From positions 186,001 through 250,000 of the forward strand of contig JBLLNP010000002.1 of the NCBI GenBank assembly GCA_048058975.1: 64,000 nt of DNA, written 5' to 3'. The notes below the pieces were generated by a model. That model was not told the DNA's origin, ran no database searches, and saw only the letters and a program-made list of their open reading frames with translations. The position numbers and the translations under genes were made by a program. The DNA comes from RHLJ01 sp048058975. Lineage in GTDB: Bacteria; Bacteroidota; Rhodothermia; Balneolales; Balneolaceae. Position 1 is the first letter of the stretch, and each line of letters begins with the position of its first letter. Positions 36,049 through 45,721 of the stretch are shown here, one piece after another.

Positions 36049-38463
36049 TTATTCACTCTTCAAACTATCCACGGGGTTTGCCAGTGCAGCAGTAATTGTT
36101 CGATATCCAACAGTAAGTACGGCTATCAGGATAGTTCCCGATAGTGCAAGGATAAAAATTCCAGCTCCGAGTTCGATTTTGTAAGCAAAATCGGCCAGCC
36201 ATTTTTGCATTAAGTACCACGAAATAGGAGCCGCTATTATAAATGAGATGCCTATCAAAAATGCTAGTTCAAATCCGAATATTTTTAAAATATCGAAGAT
36301 GTTTGCTCCGAGAACTTTGCGTACGCCAATTTCTTTGGTTCGGGTAGTTGCCATGTAGGAGACTAGCCCAAACAGGCCGAGTGAACCAATCAAAATAGCG
36401 ATCAGGGTAAAGGCATTCATGATCCTCGCGGTGCGTTGCTCGTCTTCATACATTTCGGCTATAGAGTCATCCAGAAAGGAGTACTCAAAAATAAAATCCG
36501 GAAAGGCGTTGGAGTACGCTTCTTCAATGGCTGCAAGGGCATCAGAAGTTTGTGCGGTATTTATATTTATTCCACCTAAAAAGTAACTTCTTCGGGTTGT
36601 CATAACCACAGGTGTAAGTTCATCATGTAAAGACTGTGTGTTAAAATCTTTGACCACACCTACAATCGGGGCTTCATCTCCCCAAAAAAGATTGCTTTTT
36701 CCAATCAACCCTGCATAGTTATCTCCAAAACCAATCTGCTTTGCAAATGCCTCGTTTACCAGATATTGATATACCGTATCCGAAGCAACTAGATTTTGCC
36801 CAGCCAAAAGGGTTAATCCGTAGGTATCAACGAAATCTTCATCCACAAACTTGACCTGGGCATGGTTTTCAAACCGGGATGTATCGAAAGTTACAATGTA
36901 ATTTCCACCCCAGGTACTGTTGCCTTGAGTTCCGGTATTTGAGTAGGTTACGTTGTTAATGGTTGATTGACTAAGTAACTGGCTTTTAAAGGTCTCCAAC
37001 GTTTGTTTATTCCTGTTGGGTATAGGCACCTCAATAATCGCATCAGATTTGAACCCCAAATCCTGTTGTTGGAAATAATTGATTTGTGTAGCGATTACTA
37101 TGGTACCGATAATCAATATTTGAGTAATTGTAAACTGAACTACAATCAGGCTTCTTCTTAAGGTAATTCCCTTTCCATAGCTTGCATTAATTTTATTTCG
37201 GATGGCTTCAATCGGATTGAAACTCGAAAGATGGCGTGCAGGATACCATCCGGCGGCAAGTGTGATCACAAAGAAAAGAACGCCTAGAAAAAGTAAAGCC
37301 TCACCATTTGAGAAAAGGCTGAATTCGGGAGTAAATCCCAGAAGCGGTTCAACTTTAAGAAGCACTACTTCTGTGAGGCCTATTCCCAGAACAATGGAGA
37401 CAAGTGTAATGAATGCAGTTTCGCCGAGGAAATGAAAAGTGAGCTGTGATTTCGTGCCTCCCAGTGTTTTTCTAAGTCCAACTTCTTTCGAACGGCTTAC
37501 AGCAATCGCGGTGTTCAGGTTTATAAAATTAATACATGCCGTAATCAACAAGAATAACCCTATGATGCCTAGAGCAAAAAGAATCCTGATTTCAATAGTG
37601 CGACCGTTATAGTTTCCGAATCTACTGTCAAAGTGAATTTCAGATAAGGGTTGCAGAAAAAAGTCCAAGTATTTAGCATCTTCTTCTCCTTTGTATTTAA
37701 TGATCAGATCTTCGAACTGTGCATTTACATAGTCCGCACTAATTCCTTCTTCGAGCTTAACATAGGTTTGAATAGAACTCGAGCTACTACTCCAGCTGTC
37801 GTTTTCATTACTTTCTCCTTCTCTGTTTTTTGTGTGAGAAGAAGCTAAAATCGTAAAAGGAAAGTCTGAGTTTTCAGGTTGGTCGTTAACAACACCGGCA
37901 ATTTCAAGATCGGCATGGGAACCACTAATACTAAGGACCAGATTTTTACCGATTACATCGATATTCCCGAACATTTTTTCAGCAAAACTCTTGGTTACTA
38001 CTGCAGTATTTGGCATTATAAGTGCAGATTCAGAATCCCCGGAAAGCCATTGATAAGTGAGAATATTAAAGAACTCCTGTTGAACAAAAATCAGGTTACT
38101 TTCTTTAAACTTATTCTGAACCAGACCATTTTCTATGTAAGAGATTACCGGATCGTTACCATAATTGTTGTCTGCTATTGAGACATACTCAACACCGGAG
38201 ATATCTTCCTTTACTGCTTTTGCAAGAGGATATTGTCCGCCCCGATCATAGCTTATGTCGCCATACTCTGAATCCGATTTAACCACTCTGTAAACACGAT
38301 CCCCGTCTTTGTGCCAGGTATCAAAGCTTAAATCATATTGGATCACTAAAAAGATGACCAAGGCGCTCACCACACCGAGGGTTAAACCGCCTATATTGAT
38401 AAACGTGTTGCTTTTGTTTTTGATGAGGTTGCGAACTGCTACTTTTAAGTAATTTTTAAGCAT
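36049..38463 (-). CDS. duplicated MacB/FtsX ABC permease, paralogue 10
   Basis: The protein has 804 aa, starting MLKNYLKVAVRNLIKNK. The coupling motifs are KEVGLRKTLGG and KEIGVRKVLGAN, and the C-terminus is NPVDSLKSE. Domain 1 carries the unusual Ser-rich segment 'SNENDSWSSSSSSIQTY' and lacks the normal 'yFGexNPvG' box, having 'MFGNIDVIGKNLVL' instead. Domain 2 has 'NTGTQGNSTWGGNY' and 'GVVKDFNTQSLHDEL'. It is the first gene of the unit driven by module C; the sigma-54 element is 36 bp before the start codon. Confidence 0.93.
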   Translation of the reverse strand: MLKNYLKVAVRNLIKNKSNTFINIGGLTLGVVSALVIFLVIQYDLSFDTWHKDGDRVYRVVKSDSEYGDISYDRGGQYPLAKAVKEDISGVEYVSIADNNYGNDPVISYIENGLVQNKFKESNLIFVQQEFFNILTYQWLSGDSESALIMPNTAVVTKSFAEKMFGNIDVIGKNLVLSISGSHADLEIAGVVNDQPENSDFPFTILASSHTKNREGESNENDSWSSSSSSIQTYVKLEEGISADYVNAQFEDLIIKYKGEEDAKYLDFFLQPLSEIHFDSRFGNYNGRTIEIRILFALGIIGLFLLITACINFINLNTAIAVSRSKEVGLRKTLGGTKSQLTFHFLGETAFITLVSIVLGIGLTEVVLLKVEPLLGFTPEFSLFSNGEALLFLGVLFFVITLAAGWYPARHLSSFNPIEAIRNKINASYGKGITLRRSLIVVQFTITQILIIGTIVIATQINYFQQQDLGFKSDAIIEVPIPNRNKQTLETFKSQLLSQSTINNVTYSNTGTQGNSTWGGNYIVTFDTSRFENHAQVKFVDEDFVDTYGLTLLAGQNLVASDTVYQYLVNEAFAKQIGFGDNYAGLIGKSNLFWGDEAPIVGVVKDFNTQSLHDELTPVVMTTRRSYFLGGININTAQTSDALAAIEEAYSNAFPDFIFEYSFLDDSIAEMYEDEQRTARIMNAFTLIAILIGSLGLFGLVSYMATTRTKEIGVRKVLGANIFDILKIFGFELAFLIGISFIIAAPISWYLMQKWLADFAYKIELGAGIFILALSGTILIAVLTVGYRTITAALANPVDSLKSE

Positions 38464-38499
38464 GGATTTAATAGTTCTTTTAGAGTTATCCCTGTATTT

Positions 38500-38514
38500 C
38501 CAACAATCGTACCA
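38500..38514 (-). promoter_or_regulatory. sigma-54 -24/-12 promoter, module C
   Basis: On the minus strand it reads TGGTACGATTGTTGG, the best match among modules A-C to TGGyACG-N4-TTGS. It is 36 bp before the start of paralogue 10 and 53 bp downstream of the dyads. Confidence 0.74.
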
Positions 38515-38567
38515 AACTATCTAAGCCCTTTCAATAAGCACAAAATCAGCGATTCCAGACAGAAACC

Positions 38568-38604
38568 TGTACGGTTTTATACAAGGGGTGTACGGAATTG
38601 AACA
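38568..38604 (-). promoter_or_regulatory. tandem dyad activator site (UAS), module C
   Basis: TGTACGGTTTTATACA (38568-38583) and TGTACGGAATTGAACA (38589-38604) on the plus strand, centres 21 bp apart. Confidence 0.75.
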
Positions 38605-38629
38605 GTTGGACCATCAGTTAAGAAGTTTT

Positions 38630-38667
38630 CAGTATTCAGCTTTTTTTGGATTATAAGCTGAATACTG
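38630..38667. terminator. perfect 13-bp hairpin after paralogue 11
   Basis: CAGTATTCAGCTT (38630-38642) pairs with AAGCTGAATACTG (38655-38667), enclosing a T-rich loop. It lies 20 bp after the stop of paralogue 11 and 25 bp before module C, the same position as the nested hairpins before module B. It lacks a downstream T-run. Confidence 0.5.
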
Positions 38668-38687
38668 TTAGCTGAGAACCAGAAACT

Positions 38688-41069
38688 TTATTCACTTTTT
38701 AAACTATCAACAGGGTTGGCGATGGCGGCTTTTATGGATTGCCCGCTTACGGTTAGGAAGGCGATTATTACCCCGATAAGTGCACATAGTATAAATACGG
38801 TGATTCCAATTTCAATCCTGAAAGCGAAGTTGGTTAACCATTGTTCCATAACATACCAGGCTATAGGTGCTCCGACTATAAAGCCTATAATCACCAGTTT
38901 TAAAAAGTCTGTTGTAAGCAGGCCTACAACATTTGCTACAGAAGCTCCCAATACCTTTCTAATCCCTATCTCTTTAGATCGACGCTCAATCAGAAAAGAC
39001 GAAAGACCTATTAAACCAAGGCAGGCTATAAGTATTGCAATGACTGAAAAGAGTGAAATCAGATTTCGGGTTTGCACTTCCTGAATATACAGTTGATTTA
39101 GTTGTTGATCTAAAAATTCGAACTCGAAAGGACGATGGGACGCCATTTCACTCCAGACATTTTTTAGAGCGGCCAAGGATTCTGTTGTACTGTTGGGGGC
39201 AATCTTAATGAGTAAATAGTTGTACATGGTCTCATTAATAAAAAGAGCAAGGGGATTCACTTCGGAATGAAGGGAGGCGAAATTGAAATCTTTTACAACG
39301 CCCACAATTTCTCCTTGTCGATTACCAAGTACATTAAAGGGTTGGTTGATGGCTTCTTCCGGAGTCCAACCAAATTTCTGAGCAAGAGTTTCATTAATCA
39401 GATATACATAGCCTTGTTCTCTGGTATAGCCTTCAGACTTAGGGAATCCTTCGCCTGCTAAAAGTTCAATTCCAAGGGTTTCTACCAGATCTTTATCGGC
39501 TGCACCAGCCTGGGTATCAACTTGTTCAAGTCCGGGGGTATGTTCGGCACTATATCCACCAAAAACCTTACCCGGTATGTTAGACATGTATGTTGCACTC
39601 AGTATTCCGGGTTGGCGAAGTACTTCTGATTTAAAAACTTCCTGCTTAGGTGCGAGATATCGGTCGCGGACTGGAAGAACAACTACCGATTCTTTATCAA
39701 AGCCCAGGTTTGAGGAAATCACAAAATCGGTTTGCTGGTAAATTATAATGGTACTTATAATCAAAAAAGTAGAAATCGAGAACTGTGAAATTACCAGACC
39801 TTTTCTAAGGACGGAATTTGTAGGAGAAGAGTTAACTACTCCTTTTAACACACTAACCGGTTTGAAAGATGAAAGAAGCATAGCTGGGTAACTTCCCGCT
39901 AGCAAGGAAGTGACTAAAGTAACGCCACCAAGAAGAATCCAGGCGGAAGGCTCTGAGAATAAATCGAACTGGATGCTTTTACCCATCAAGGCAAAAAACT
40001 CTTCGTTAAAAAGCTCGATAAGGATAATTGAAATTGAAACGGAGATTAATGTAATGAGAATGGATTCTCCGTAAAACTGTTTAACAAGTTGCCCGCGAAA
40101 GGCCCCAAGTGTTTTACGAATACCCACTTCTGTAGCTCTTCGGGATGACCTCGCTGTTGATAAATTCACATAGTTTATGATGGCGATGATAAGCACAACT
40201 AACCCCATAAACATAAAGCCATAAACCCTGGTAATATCTCCCATTGGCGCGATGTCAAAATCAACATCCGAATGCAAGTATAAATCTGAAAGTGGAATCA
40301 TAGAGAGACCTATATCCCGCGCTTCTTTAATTCTACTCTCTACGAATGCATCGACTTTATCTTGAAGAGGATTAATTGATTCCGGTGAATTAAGGAGCAA
40401 GTAAGTATAAAAGTTCGCAGAGCGAATCTCAGAATCATTCAGCTGTGACCATGAGTTCATGGTATTAAGCGATCCGACATAATCGAACCGGAAATGGGAG
40501 TTTGTGGGCATATCTTTGATTACGCCTGTTACTTCAAAATCAGTTTCAGAATTGAATATTTGTGCAGAAACGGTTTTACCTACAACATCCAATGAGCTAA
40601 ACAGCTTTCGAGCAATCGATTCTGTTAGTACAAGTGACCCTGGATTTTCGAGAGAAGATTTGGCATCCCCATTGATAAACTGAAAGCTGAATATTTCAAA
40701 AAAAGAAGAATCGGCATACAGGAAACTGTTTTCCTGAAATTTCTGATTTTCAACGCTAATTATAACCGGGCTATAACGTGTAGGTTCATAAAGTCGCACC
40801 CATTGTTCTACTTCCGGAGCAATAGCAGCTAAAGACGGCGCAACCATAGAGGGAGTTACAGCCAATGCCCCTTCTTCATCTACCATATTAACGCGTACAA
40901 TAAGGTCAGCTTTTTCATGAAAGCTGTCAAAGCTTAATTCGTGCGATACATATGCTAAAATGAGAAGGCACAAGGTAATTCCTGTTGCCAATCCAAAGAT
41001 GTTTATAAACGAATAGCTTTTATATCGGATCAGATTTCGGAATGCGAGTTTTATATAGTTTTTAAGCAT
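38688..41069 (-). CDS. duplicated MacB/FtsX ABC permease, paralogue 11
   Basis: The protein has 793 aa, starting MLKNYIKLAFRNLIRYK. The coupling motifs are TEVGIRKTLGA and KEIGIRKVLGAS; the C-terminus is NPVDSLKSE. Domain 1 lacks the 'yFGexNPvG' box and has 'KLFSSLDVVGKTVSA' in its place, as in paralogue 10. Domain 2 has 'LINETLAQKFGWTPEEAINQ' and 'GVVKDFNFASLHSEV'. It lies 6 bp after paralogue 12 and is the last gene of the adaptor-ATPase-permease unit that starts at module D. Confidence 0.93.
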   Translation of the reverse strand: MLKNYIKLAFRNLIRYKSYSFINIFGLATGITLCLLILAYVSHELSFDSFHEKADLIVRVNMVDEEGALAVTPSMVAPSLAAIAPEVEQWVRLYEPTRYSPVIISVENQKFQENSFLYADSSFFEIFSFQFINGDAKSSLENPGSLVLTESIARKLFSSLDVVGKTVSAQIFNSETDFEVTGVIKDMPTNSHFRFDYVGSLNTMNSWSQLNDSEIRSANFYTYLLLNSPESINPLQDKVDAFVESRIKEARDIGLSMIPLSDLYLHSDVDFDIAPMGDITRVYGFMFMGLVVLIIAIINYVNLSTARSSRRATEVGIRKTLGAFRGQLVKQFYGESILITLISVSISIILIELFNEEFFALMGKSIQFDLFSEPSAWILLGGVTLVTSLLAGSYPAMLLSSFKPVSVLKGVVNSSPTNSVLRKGLVISQFSISTFLIISTIIIYQQTDFVISSNLGFDKESVVVLPVRDRYLAPKQEVFKSEVLRQPGILSATYMSNIPGKVFGGYSAEHTPGLEQVDTQAGAADKDLVETLGIELLAGEGFPKSEGYTREQGYVYLINETLAQKFGWTPEEAINQPFNVLGNRQGEIVGVVKDFNFASLHSEVNPLALFINETMYNYLLIKIAPNSTTESLAALKNVWSEMASHRPFEFEFLDQQLNQLYIQEVQTRNLISLFSVIAILIACLGLIGLSSFLIERRSKEIGIRKVLGASVANVVGLLTTDFLKLVIIGFIVGAPIAWYVMEQWLTNFAFRIEIGITVFILCALIGVIIAFLTVSGQSIKAAIANPVDSLKSE

Positions 41070-41075
41070 GACGTT

Positions 41076-43508
41076 TTATTCACTTTTTAGGGTATGTGCA
41101 GGATTCAGTAATGCTGATTTAATCGCCTGAAAACTGATAGTAAAGAGGGCTATACCTAATGCGATTCCCCCACCTAATAAAAAGATCCAGAGACTAATGG
41201 GCTTGTAATAAGCAAAGCTTTCCAGCCATTTATTCATGGCGAAGTACGCAATAGGGGAAGCTAGTAAAAATGCGATGAGAACCAATTTCGCAAAGTTGGT
41301 TGATAACAGATAAACGATTTGGGAAACGGATGCGCCGAGTACTTTTCTGATCCCTATTTCTTTAACCCGTTGCTGTATGGTGAAAGAAGCCAGCCCAAAA
41401 AGACCAAGTGCTGCAATGATGATGGCCAACAAAGCAAAATAGCCAAATACTTTTCCGAGACGTTCTTCTCCTTCGTATTGCCCGGCAAAATTGTCTTCAA
41501 TCAGGTAATAATCAAACGGAAAATTAGGACGGTAATCTGCCCATGTTTCCTCAAGGTAGGCAATAGTTTTTTCCTGATAAGCTTCGTTGAACTTCACCGC
41601 AATTGTATTGTTTCGTCCATTTGAGATCATAAATACAATAGGTGCTATATCCTGATGAAGTGATTCAAAATGAAAGTCGTTTACAACTCCTGTAATAAAT
41701 CCTTGTCGCCCACCATAATTAAATTGCTTTCCTATTGCAGCCTCTGGAGAGGTATATCCAAGGCGAGATATTGATGACTCATTCAATACAAAGGCCTCCG
41801 ATGAGTCGCTGGCCAAATTAATATCAAAATTTCTACCTGCAACAATTTCAAGCCCAAATAAGACCAGAAAATTATGACTTACATGGATATCTGCTATCCT
41901 GAAATTAACATCTATCAACTCTCCATTTATTTCTGCTGATGCACCTTGGGAGTCTAACAATCGGCCCGAGGGAACGCGGCTTTGCATAGAAACATCCAGA
42001 ATACCTGGTTCTTGAAGCAGACGGTTTCTGATATCCACATAATTTGTTACGATCTCAGGACTTACAGGCAGTACTGCAATATTATCCTGATTAAAGCCTA
42101 ATTCTTTTTCCTGAATATATTCCAGTTGGTTATATACAGTGCCCATGCTTGCTATGAGTGCAATCGAGATCGTAAACTGAAGCACTACCAGACCAGATCG
42201 GAACCATTTGTGTTTTCCACCAGTTTTGAATGATCCCTTTAATACGGTAGCAGGCTGGAAGGAGGAAAGAAATAGAGCGGGATAACTGCCTGCGACTAAT
42301 CCTATAAAAATGACCACACCTAAAAGCCCTAATGTCCATTTGAAGTCTGAGAAATAGTTAAGTACAAGGTCCTTTTCAACAAAGTTATTGAAGTATGGGA
42401 TAAGTACTTCGATGAAGACAATACCCAGAATTAATGCCAGAAAAGCCAGCAGAAATGATTCTCCCATAAACTGTCGTACCAGAGAAGTACGTTCTGCCCC
42501 CATCACTTTTCTCAAACCCACTTCATTAGCCCTTCTGACCGAACGGGCTGTGGAAAGATTCATAAAGTTGATACAAGCGATCAATAATATGAAAATAGCT
42601 ACCGAAGTATAGATATATACATACTCAATATTCCCGTTGGCTTCAATTTCTGAATCGAGATGAGAGTGCAGATGAATATCTGTGATGTTCATTAAATGCA
42701 GGAACATGAAGTCCGAAGCCAGAATGCCATCATCAAATTGATCAGGAGGAAAAGCCTTATTCATCACTGAAGTGAATTTTGCTTCCAGGTCTTCTGCAAT
42801 GGTTTGTTCAGAAAGCAATAGGTACGTTGAGAAATTATTACTTCCGAAATTCTGCATCATCTGTTCATAACCACCATAGAATTGAACTACGGGCTCCATA
42901 GATGCCAGGAAATCAAACTTGAAATGAGAGTTTTCGGGAACATCCTCAACCACACCATTTACCTGAAAGGTTAGTTCTGTGCCTCTGAGTGAGAATTCCA
43001 AAGCTTTGCCCATGGGGTCTTCATCCCCAAAATAAACCTTTGCTAAGCTTTCGGTAATTACTAGCCCGTCTGGGGAGGCAAGCGCTGTAGCTGGGTCCCC
43101 CTGTATCATATTCCAAGAGAAGACCTCAAAAATATCCGCATCCGCAAAAAAGAACCGATCCTGGATCAGGTATTTGTTTTGATAGCTGATAAGCGGGGAA
43201 GTATCAAATAATCGGACAGCATTAAGCACATCATCCGGGTATTCTTCTTTGATCATTTCCGCGAAAGGGGGGGCTATATGCCCGAGGTGAAGACTTGTTT
43301 CCCCATCCCGGTTCAGCCATTCACGTGAAACCCGGTAAATTCGGTCTGAGTTTTCGTGATACTTATCGTAGCTCAATTCGTCTGTAATAAACAGAAGAAT
43401 GAGTATGAAGGCTGTAATTCCTAGAGCCAGCCCAAAAATGTTAATGAACGAATAACCCGGATTTTTGATCAGATTTCGGATTGCAATCTTAAAGTAATTT
43501 TTGAGCAT
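41076..43508 (-). CDS. duplicated MacB/FtsX ABC permease, paralogue 12
   Basis: In this 810-aa protein I counted the layout more closely. Helix 1 is at 21-43, periplasmic domain 1 at 45-295, helix 2 at 298-318, coupling motif NEVGLRKVMGA at 328-338, helices 3 and 4 at about 350-415, helix 5 at about 438-458, periplasmic domain 2 at 460-690, and the second motif KEIGIRKVLGAS just before the last two helices. The C-terminus NPAHTLKSE is slightly divergent. It stands 25 bp behind the canonical ATPase and the adaptor gene, so it is the best candidate for the normal permease partner of that pair. Confidence 0.94.
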   Translation of the reverse strand: MLKNYFKIAIRNLIKNPGYSFINIFGLALGITAFILILLFITDELSYDKYHENSDRIYRVSREWLNRDGETSLHLGHIAPPFAEMIKEEYPDDVLNAVRLFDTSPLISYQNKYLIQDRFFFADADIFEVFSWNMIQGDPATALASPDGLVITESLAKVYFGDEDPMGKALEFSLRGTELTFQVNGVVEDVPENSHFKFDFLASMEPVVQFYGGYEQMMQNFGSNNFSTYLLLSEQTIAEDLEAKFTSVMNKAFPPDQFDDGILASDFMFLHLMNITDIHLHSHLDSEIEANGNIEYVYIYTSVAIFILLIACINFMNLSTARSVRRANEVGLRKVMGAERTSLVRQFMGESFLLAFLALILGIVFIEVLIPYFNNFVEKDLVLNYFSDFKWTLGLLGVVIFIGLVAGSYPALFLSSFQPATVLKGSFKTGGKHKWFRSGLVVLQFTISIALIASMGTVYNQLEYIQEKELGFNQDNIAVLPVSPEIVTNYVDIRNRLLQEPGILDVSMQSRVPSGRLLDSQGASAEINGELIDVNFRIADIHVSHNFLVLFGLEIVAGRNFDINLASDSSEAFVLNESSISRLGYTSPEAAIGKQFNYGGRQGFITGVVNDFHFESLHQDIAPIVFMISNGRNNTIAVKFNEAYQEKTIAYLEETWADYRPNFPFDYYLIEDNFAGQYEGEERLGKVFGYFALLAIIIAALGLFGLASFTIQQRVKEIGIRKVLGASVSQIVYLLSTNFAKLVLIAFLLASPIAYFAMNKWLESFAYYKPISLWIFLLGGGIALGIALFTISFQAIKSALLNPAHTLKSE

Positions 43509-43533
43509 GACGCGGGCATTTTAATTAGGTTTT

Positions 43534-44223
43534 CTACACATGAAATCCTTCTTTCATGTTCTCAGTTACCACATGGCCATCGAATAAATGGATAACACGC
43601 GTAGCAAAATCGGCATCGTGTGGGGAGTGAGTTACCATTACAATGGTAGTTCCTGCCTCGTTTAGCTCTTCAAGAAGCTTCATTACTTCATTACCGTGAT
43701 CGGAATCAAGGTTACCGGTAGGCTCATCGGCTAGGATCAATTTTGCATTTGCAACAACCGCTCTGGCAATAGCAACACGCTGCTGCTGACCTCCGGAAAG
43801 TTGCTGAGGGAAGTGGTTCCGACGATGCATCATAGCCATTCTTTCCAAAGCTGCTTCTGCTTTTTCTTTACGTTCTGCAGCATCCATTCCCAAATATAGA
43901 AGCGGAAGTTCAACATTTTCGAATACAGTAAGTTCGTCAATCAGGTTAAAGCTTTGGAATACAAACCCGATGTTCCCTTTTCTGAGTTGGGCTCTTTCGC
44001 GTTCGCTGTAAGAAGAAACCTCATGACCAAGGAAGTGATATTCACCCTCACTTGGGTTATCAAGAAGTCCCATAATATTTAACAGGGTTGATTTACCGCA
44101 ACCAGAAGGCCCCATAATGGCAACAAATTCTCCTTCTTTAATTTCAACATTTACGTTGTTGAGTGCGGTAGTTTCCACATCTTCTGTGATGTAGAGTTTT
44201 CTAAGGTTTTTGGCTTGAATCAT
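43534..44223 (-). CDS. ABC transporter ATPase, MacB/LolD type, canonical
   Basis: This 229-aa ATP-binding subunit has all motifs intact: Walker A 'GPSGCGKST' (residues 38-46), Q-loop 'VFQSFNLIDELTVFEN', signature 'LSGGQQQRVAIARAV', Walker B 'LILADEPTGNLDS' and H-loop 'MVTHSPHDA'. It is closest in type to the ATPase halves of MacB and LolD, which drive mechanotransmission by FtsX-fold permeases rather than classical translocation. It lies between the adaptor gene and paralogue 12. Because the other ATPase of the block is degenerate, this one may serve several of the twelve permeases; that is inference. Confidence 0.96.
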   Translation of the reverse strand: MIQAKNLRKLYITEDVETTALNNVNVEIKEGEFVAIMGPSGCGKSTLLNIMGLLDNPSEGEYHFLGHEVSSYSERERAQLRKGNIGFVFQSFNLIDELTVFENVELPLLYLGMDAAERKEKAEAALERMAMMHRRNHFPQQLSGGQQQRVAIARAVVANAKLILADEPTGNLDSDHGNEVMKLLEELNEAGTTIVMVTHSPHDADFATRVIHLFDGHVVTENMKEGFHV

Positions 44224-44280
44224 TGTTGTGTTGGTTTGTTGGTATCTATGTTAATTTGGTTGTAAGGAGTTTTCAATGGC

Positions 44281-44337
44281 CAACAAGAAGTTCGAAAGTT
44301 CAAAGTTGTACATTGGATGTTCCTTGTTGAATGTTCT
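44281..44337. repeat. low-complexity intergenic repeat
   Basis: The segment is made of GTTC/CAAAG/GTTG words with a CAACAAG (44281-44287) and CTTGTTG (44323-44329) pair. It lies in the 114-bp gap between the adaptor and the ATPase gene and resembles the repeat at 11494-11536. Confidence 0.4.
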
Positions 44338-45594
44338 TTATTCCAAATCCAGAACTTCATTATCCCCGAAGGTGTCATAACTCGAAATAATCACTTTGTC
44401 GCCGGGAACTAGTCCTTCTACAACTTCGAAGTATTCAGGGTTTTGTTGTCCAAGACGGATACTGTGGCGCTCGGCTTTGGTTTCATCTGCATTCAATTTA
44501 TATACCCAGCTCCCTCCGGTGGTCTGGAAAAATCCTCCCCGTTCAAGCAGTACAGCGGTAGATGCATCCCCTAATTCAAGACGAATCCGCACACGCTGCC
44601 CACGGCGAATTCCGGCGGGTGATTCTCCTACGAATTCCATATCCACCTGAAACTGTCCATTTGTAATAACAGGATAAACTTTGGTGATTTCCAGATCATA
44701 TTCCTCACCGGCAAAATCAAATGTTCCTTTAAGCCCGGTCGTAATTCTGGAAAGGTGAAATTCATCCACTCCAACCCGCACTTTAAAGTTATCGAGCATG
44801 TCAACCTGGCCAATACGTTCTCCCTGAGAAATAGATTGCCCGGGCTGCATTTCGATAGTGGTTAGTTGTCCTTCGAGGGGAGCGGTAATTACAAGATTGT
44901 CAAGAATTCCCTGAACCGCGTTTAAACTGCGGTACATTCTCGATTCAGAATCATCTAATTGGCGTAATTGATTAAGAGTTTGAATAGAGTCTTTAATAAA
45001 AGACTCATACGTAAGATCGTATCGCTTTTTCTCATACTCATAATTTTCGGCTACAGCCTCGTAATCCTGCTTCGAAATCAGGTTTTGTTCATATAAACTT
45101 TTGGAACGGTCATACTGAGGCTTCAGAATGTCAAGCTGATACTCTGCATTTGCAAGTTGTTCCTTAATTCGCAGACTGTTTTGTTCCAGGTTAAGCCTGG
45201 AGTTTCGAACGTTATTAATCTGATCGTATAAACTCGCTTCCTGGTTAAGCACAGAAAGCTGAAGATTGGAATTGGTTAGAATCAGAATAGTATCACCAGG
45301 AACAACCATGGTACCTGATTCAAGGTTTACTTTTTGCACAACACCGCCTTCAATAGCGTCGAGAAAAATAGTGTTAATGGGTTGGATGTTTCCAGTAACC
45401 TGAATGAATTCCTGAAATGAATCTTCCCGAACGGTTGCAATTGTGAGTTTATCTCTCTCAACATTAAGTGTTGACCTGAAGTCGGCAAATATAAAACTAT
45501 ATATGAAGAAGCCTGCCACAGCTAAACCAGCTACAAGCATAATAATGCGATTAGTAGTCCACGTTTTCTTCTTAATTTTTCTATCCATTCCCAT
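44338..45594 (-). CDS. HlyD/MacA-family periplasmic adaptor protein
   Basis: This 418-aa protein has one N-terminal membrane anchor (about residues 16-34, 'IIMLVAGLAVAGFFIYSFIF'). A barrel-sandwich lipoyl-like half ('TGNIQPINTIFLDAIEGGVV' then 'VNLESGTMVVPGDTIL') follows, then a long helical hairpin of about 130 residues rich in Gln, Leu and Asn (about 105-225). The second lipoyl half is 'LVITAPLEGQLTTIEMQPGQ', with beta-barrel and membrane-proximal domains after it. It would link an inner-membrane MacB-type permease to an outer-membrane exit duct. No TolC-type gene is in the window. A second ATG 6 bp downstream is also possible. It is the first gene of the unit behind module D. Confidence 0.92.
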   Translation of the reverse strand: MGMDRKIKKKTWTTNRIIMLVAGLAVAGFFIYSFIFADFRSTLNVERDKLTIATVREDSFQEFIQVTGNIQPINTIFLDAIEGGVVQKVNLESGTMVVPGDTILILTNSNLQLSVLNQEASLYDQINNVRNSRLNLEQNSLRIKEQLANAEYQLDILKPQYDRSKSLYEQNLISKQDYEAVAENYEYEKKRYDLTYESFIKDSIQTLNQLRQLDDSESRMYRSLNAVQGILDNLVITAPLEGQLTTIEMQPGQSISQGERIGQVDMLDNFKVRVGVDEFHLSRITTGLKGTFDFAGEEYDLEITKVYPVITNGQFQVDMEFVGESPAGIRRGQRVRIRLELGDASTAVLLERGGFFQTTGGSWVYKLNADETKAERHSIRLGQQNPEYFEVVEGLVPGDKVIISSYDTFGDNEVLDLE

Positions 45595-45653
45595 ATAAAT
45601 CCACGAGATATTTTAATTCACAGTATCGATTAATCATTTCCAGTCTCGCTAAG

Positions 45654-45668
45654 TCAATTACTGTGCCA
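45654..45668 (-). promoter_or_regulatory. sigma-54 -24/-12 promoter, module D (adaptor-ATPase-permease unit)
   Basis: On the minus strand it reads TGGCACAGTAATTGA, with an excellent -24 (TGGCAC) and TTGA at -12. It is 60 bp before the adaptor start codon and 53 bp downstream of the dyads. Flanking sequence differs from modules A-C, so the shared spacing is not simply recent duplication. Confidence 0.75.
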
Positions 45669-45721
45669 AATAAAAAAAGTTACTGTTTAAGTGATTTATT
45701 TATGGATTTGTAGCATCTGAC

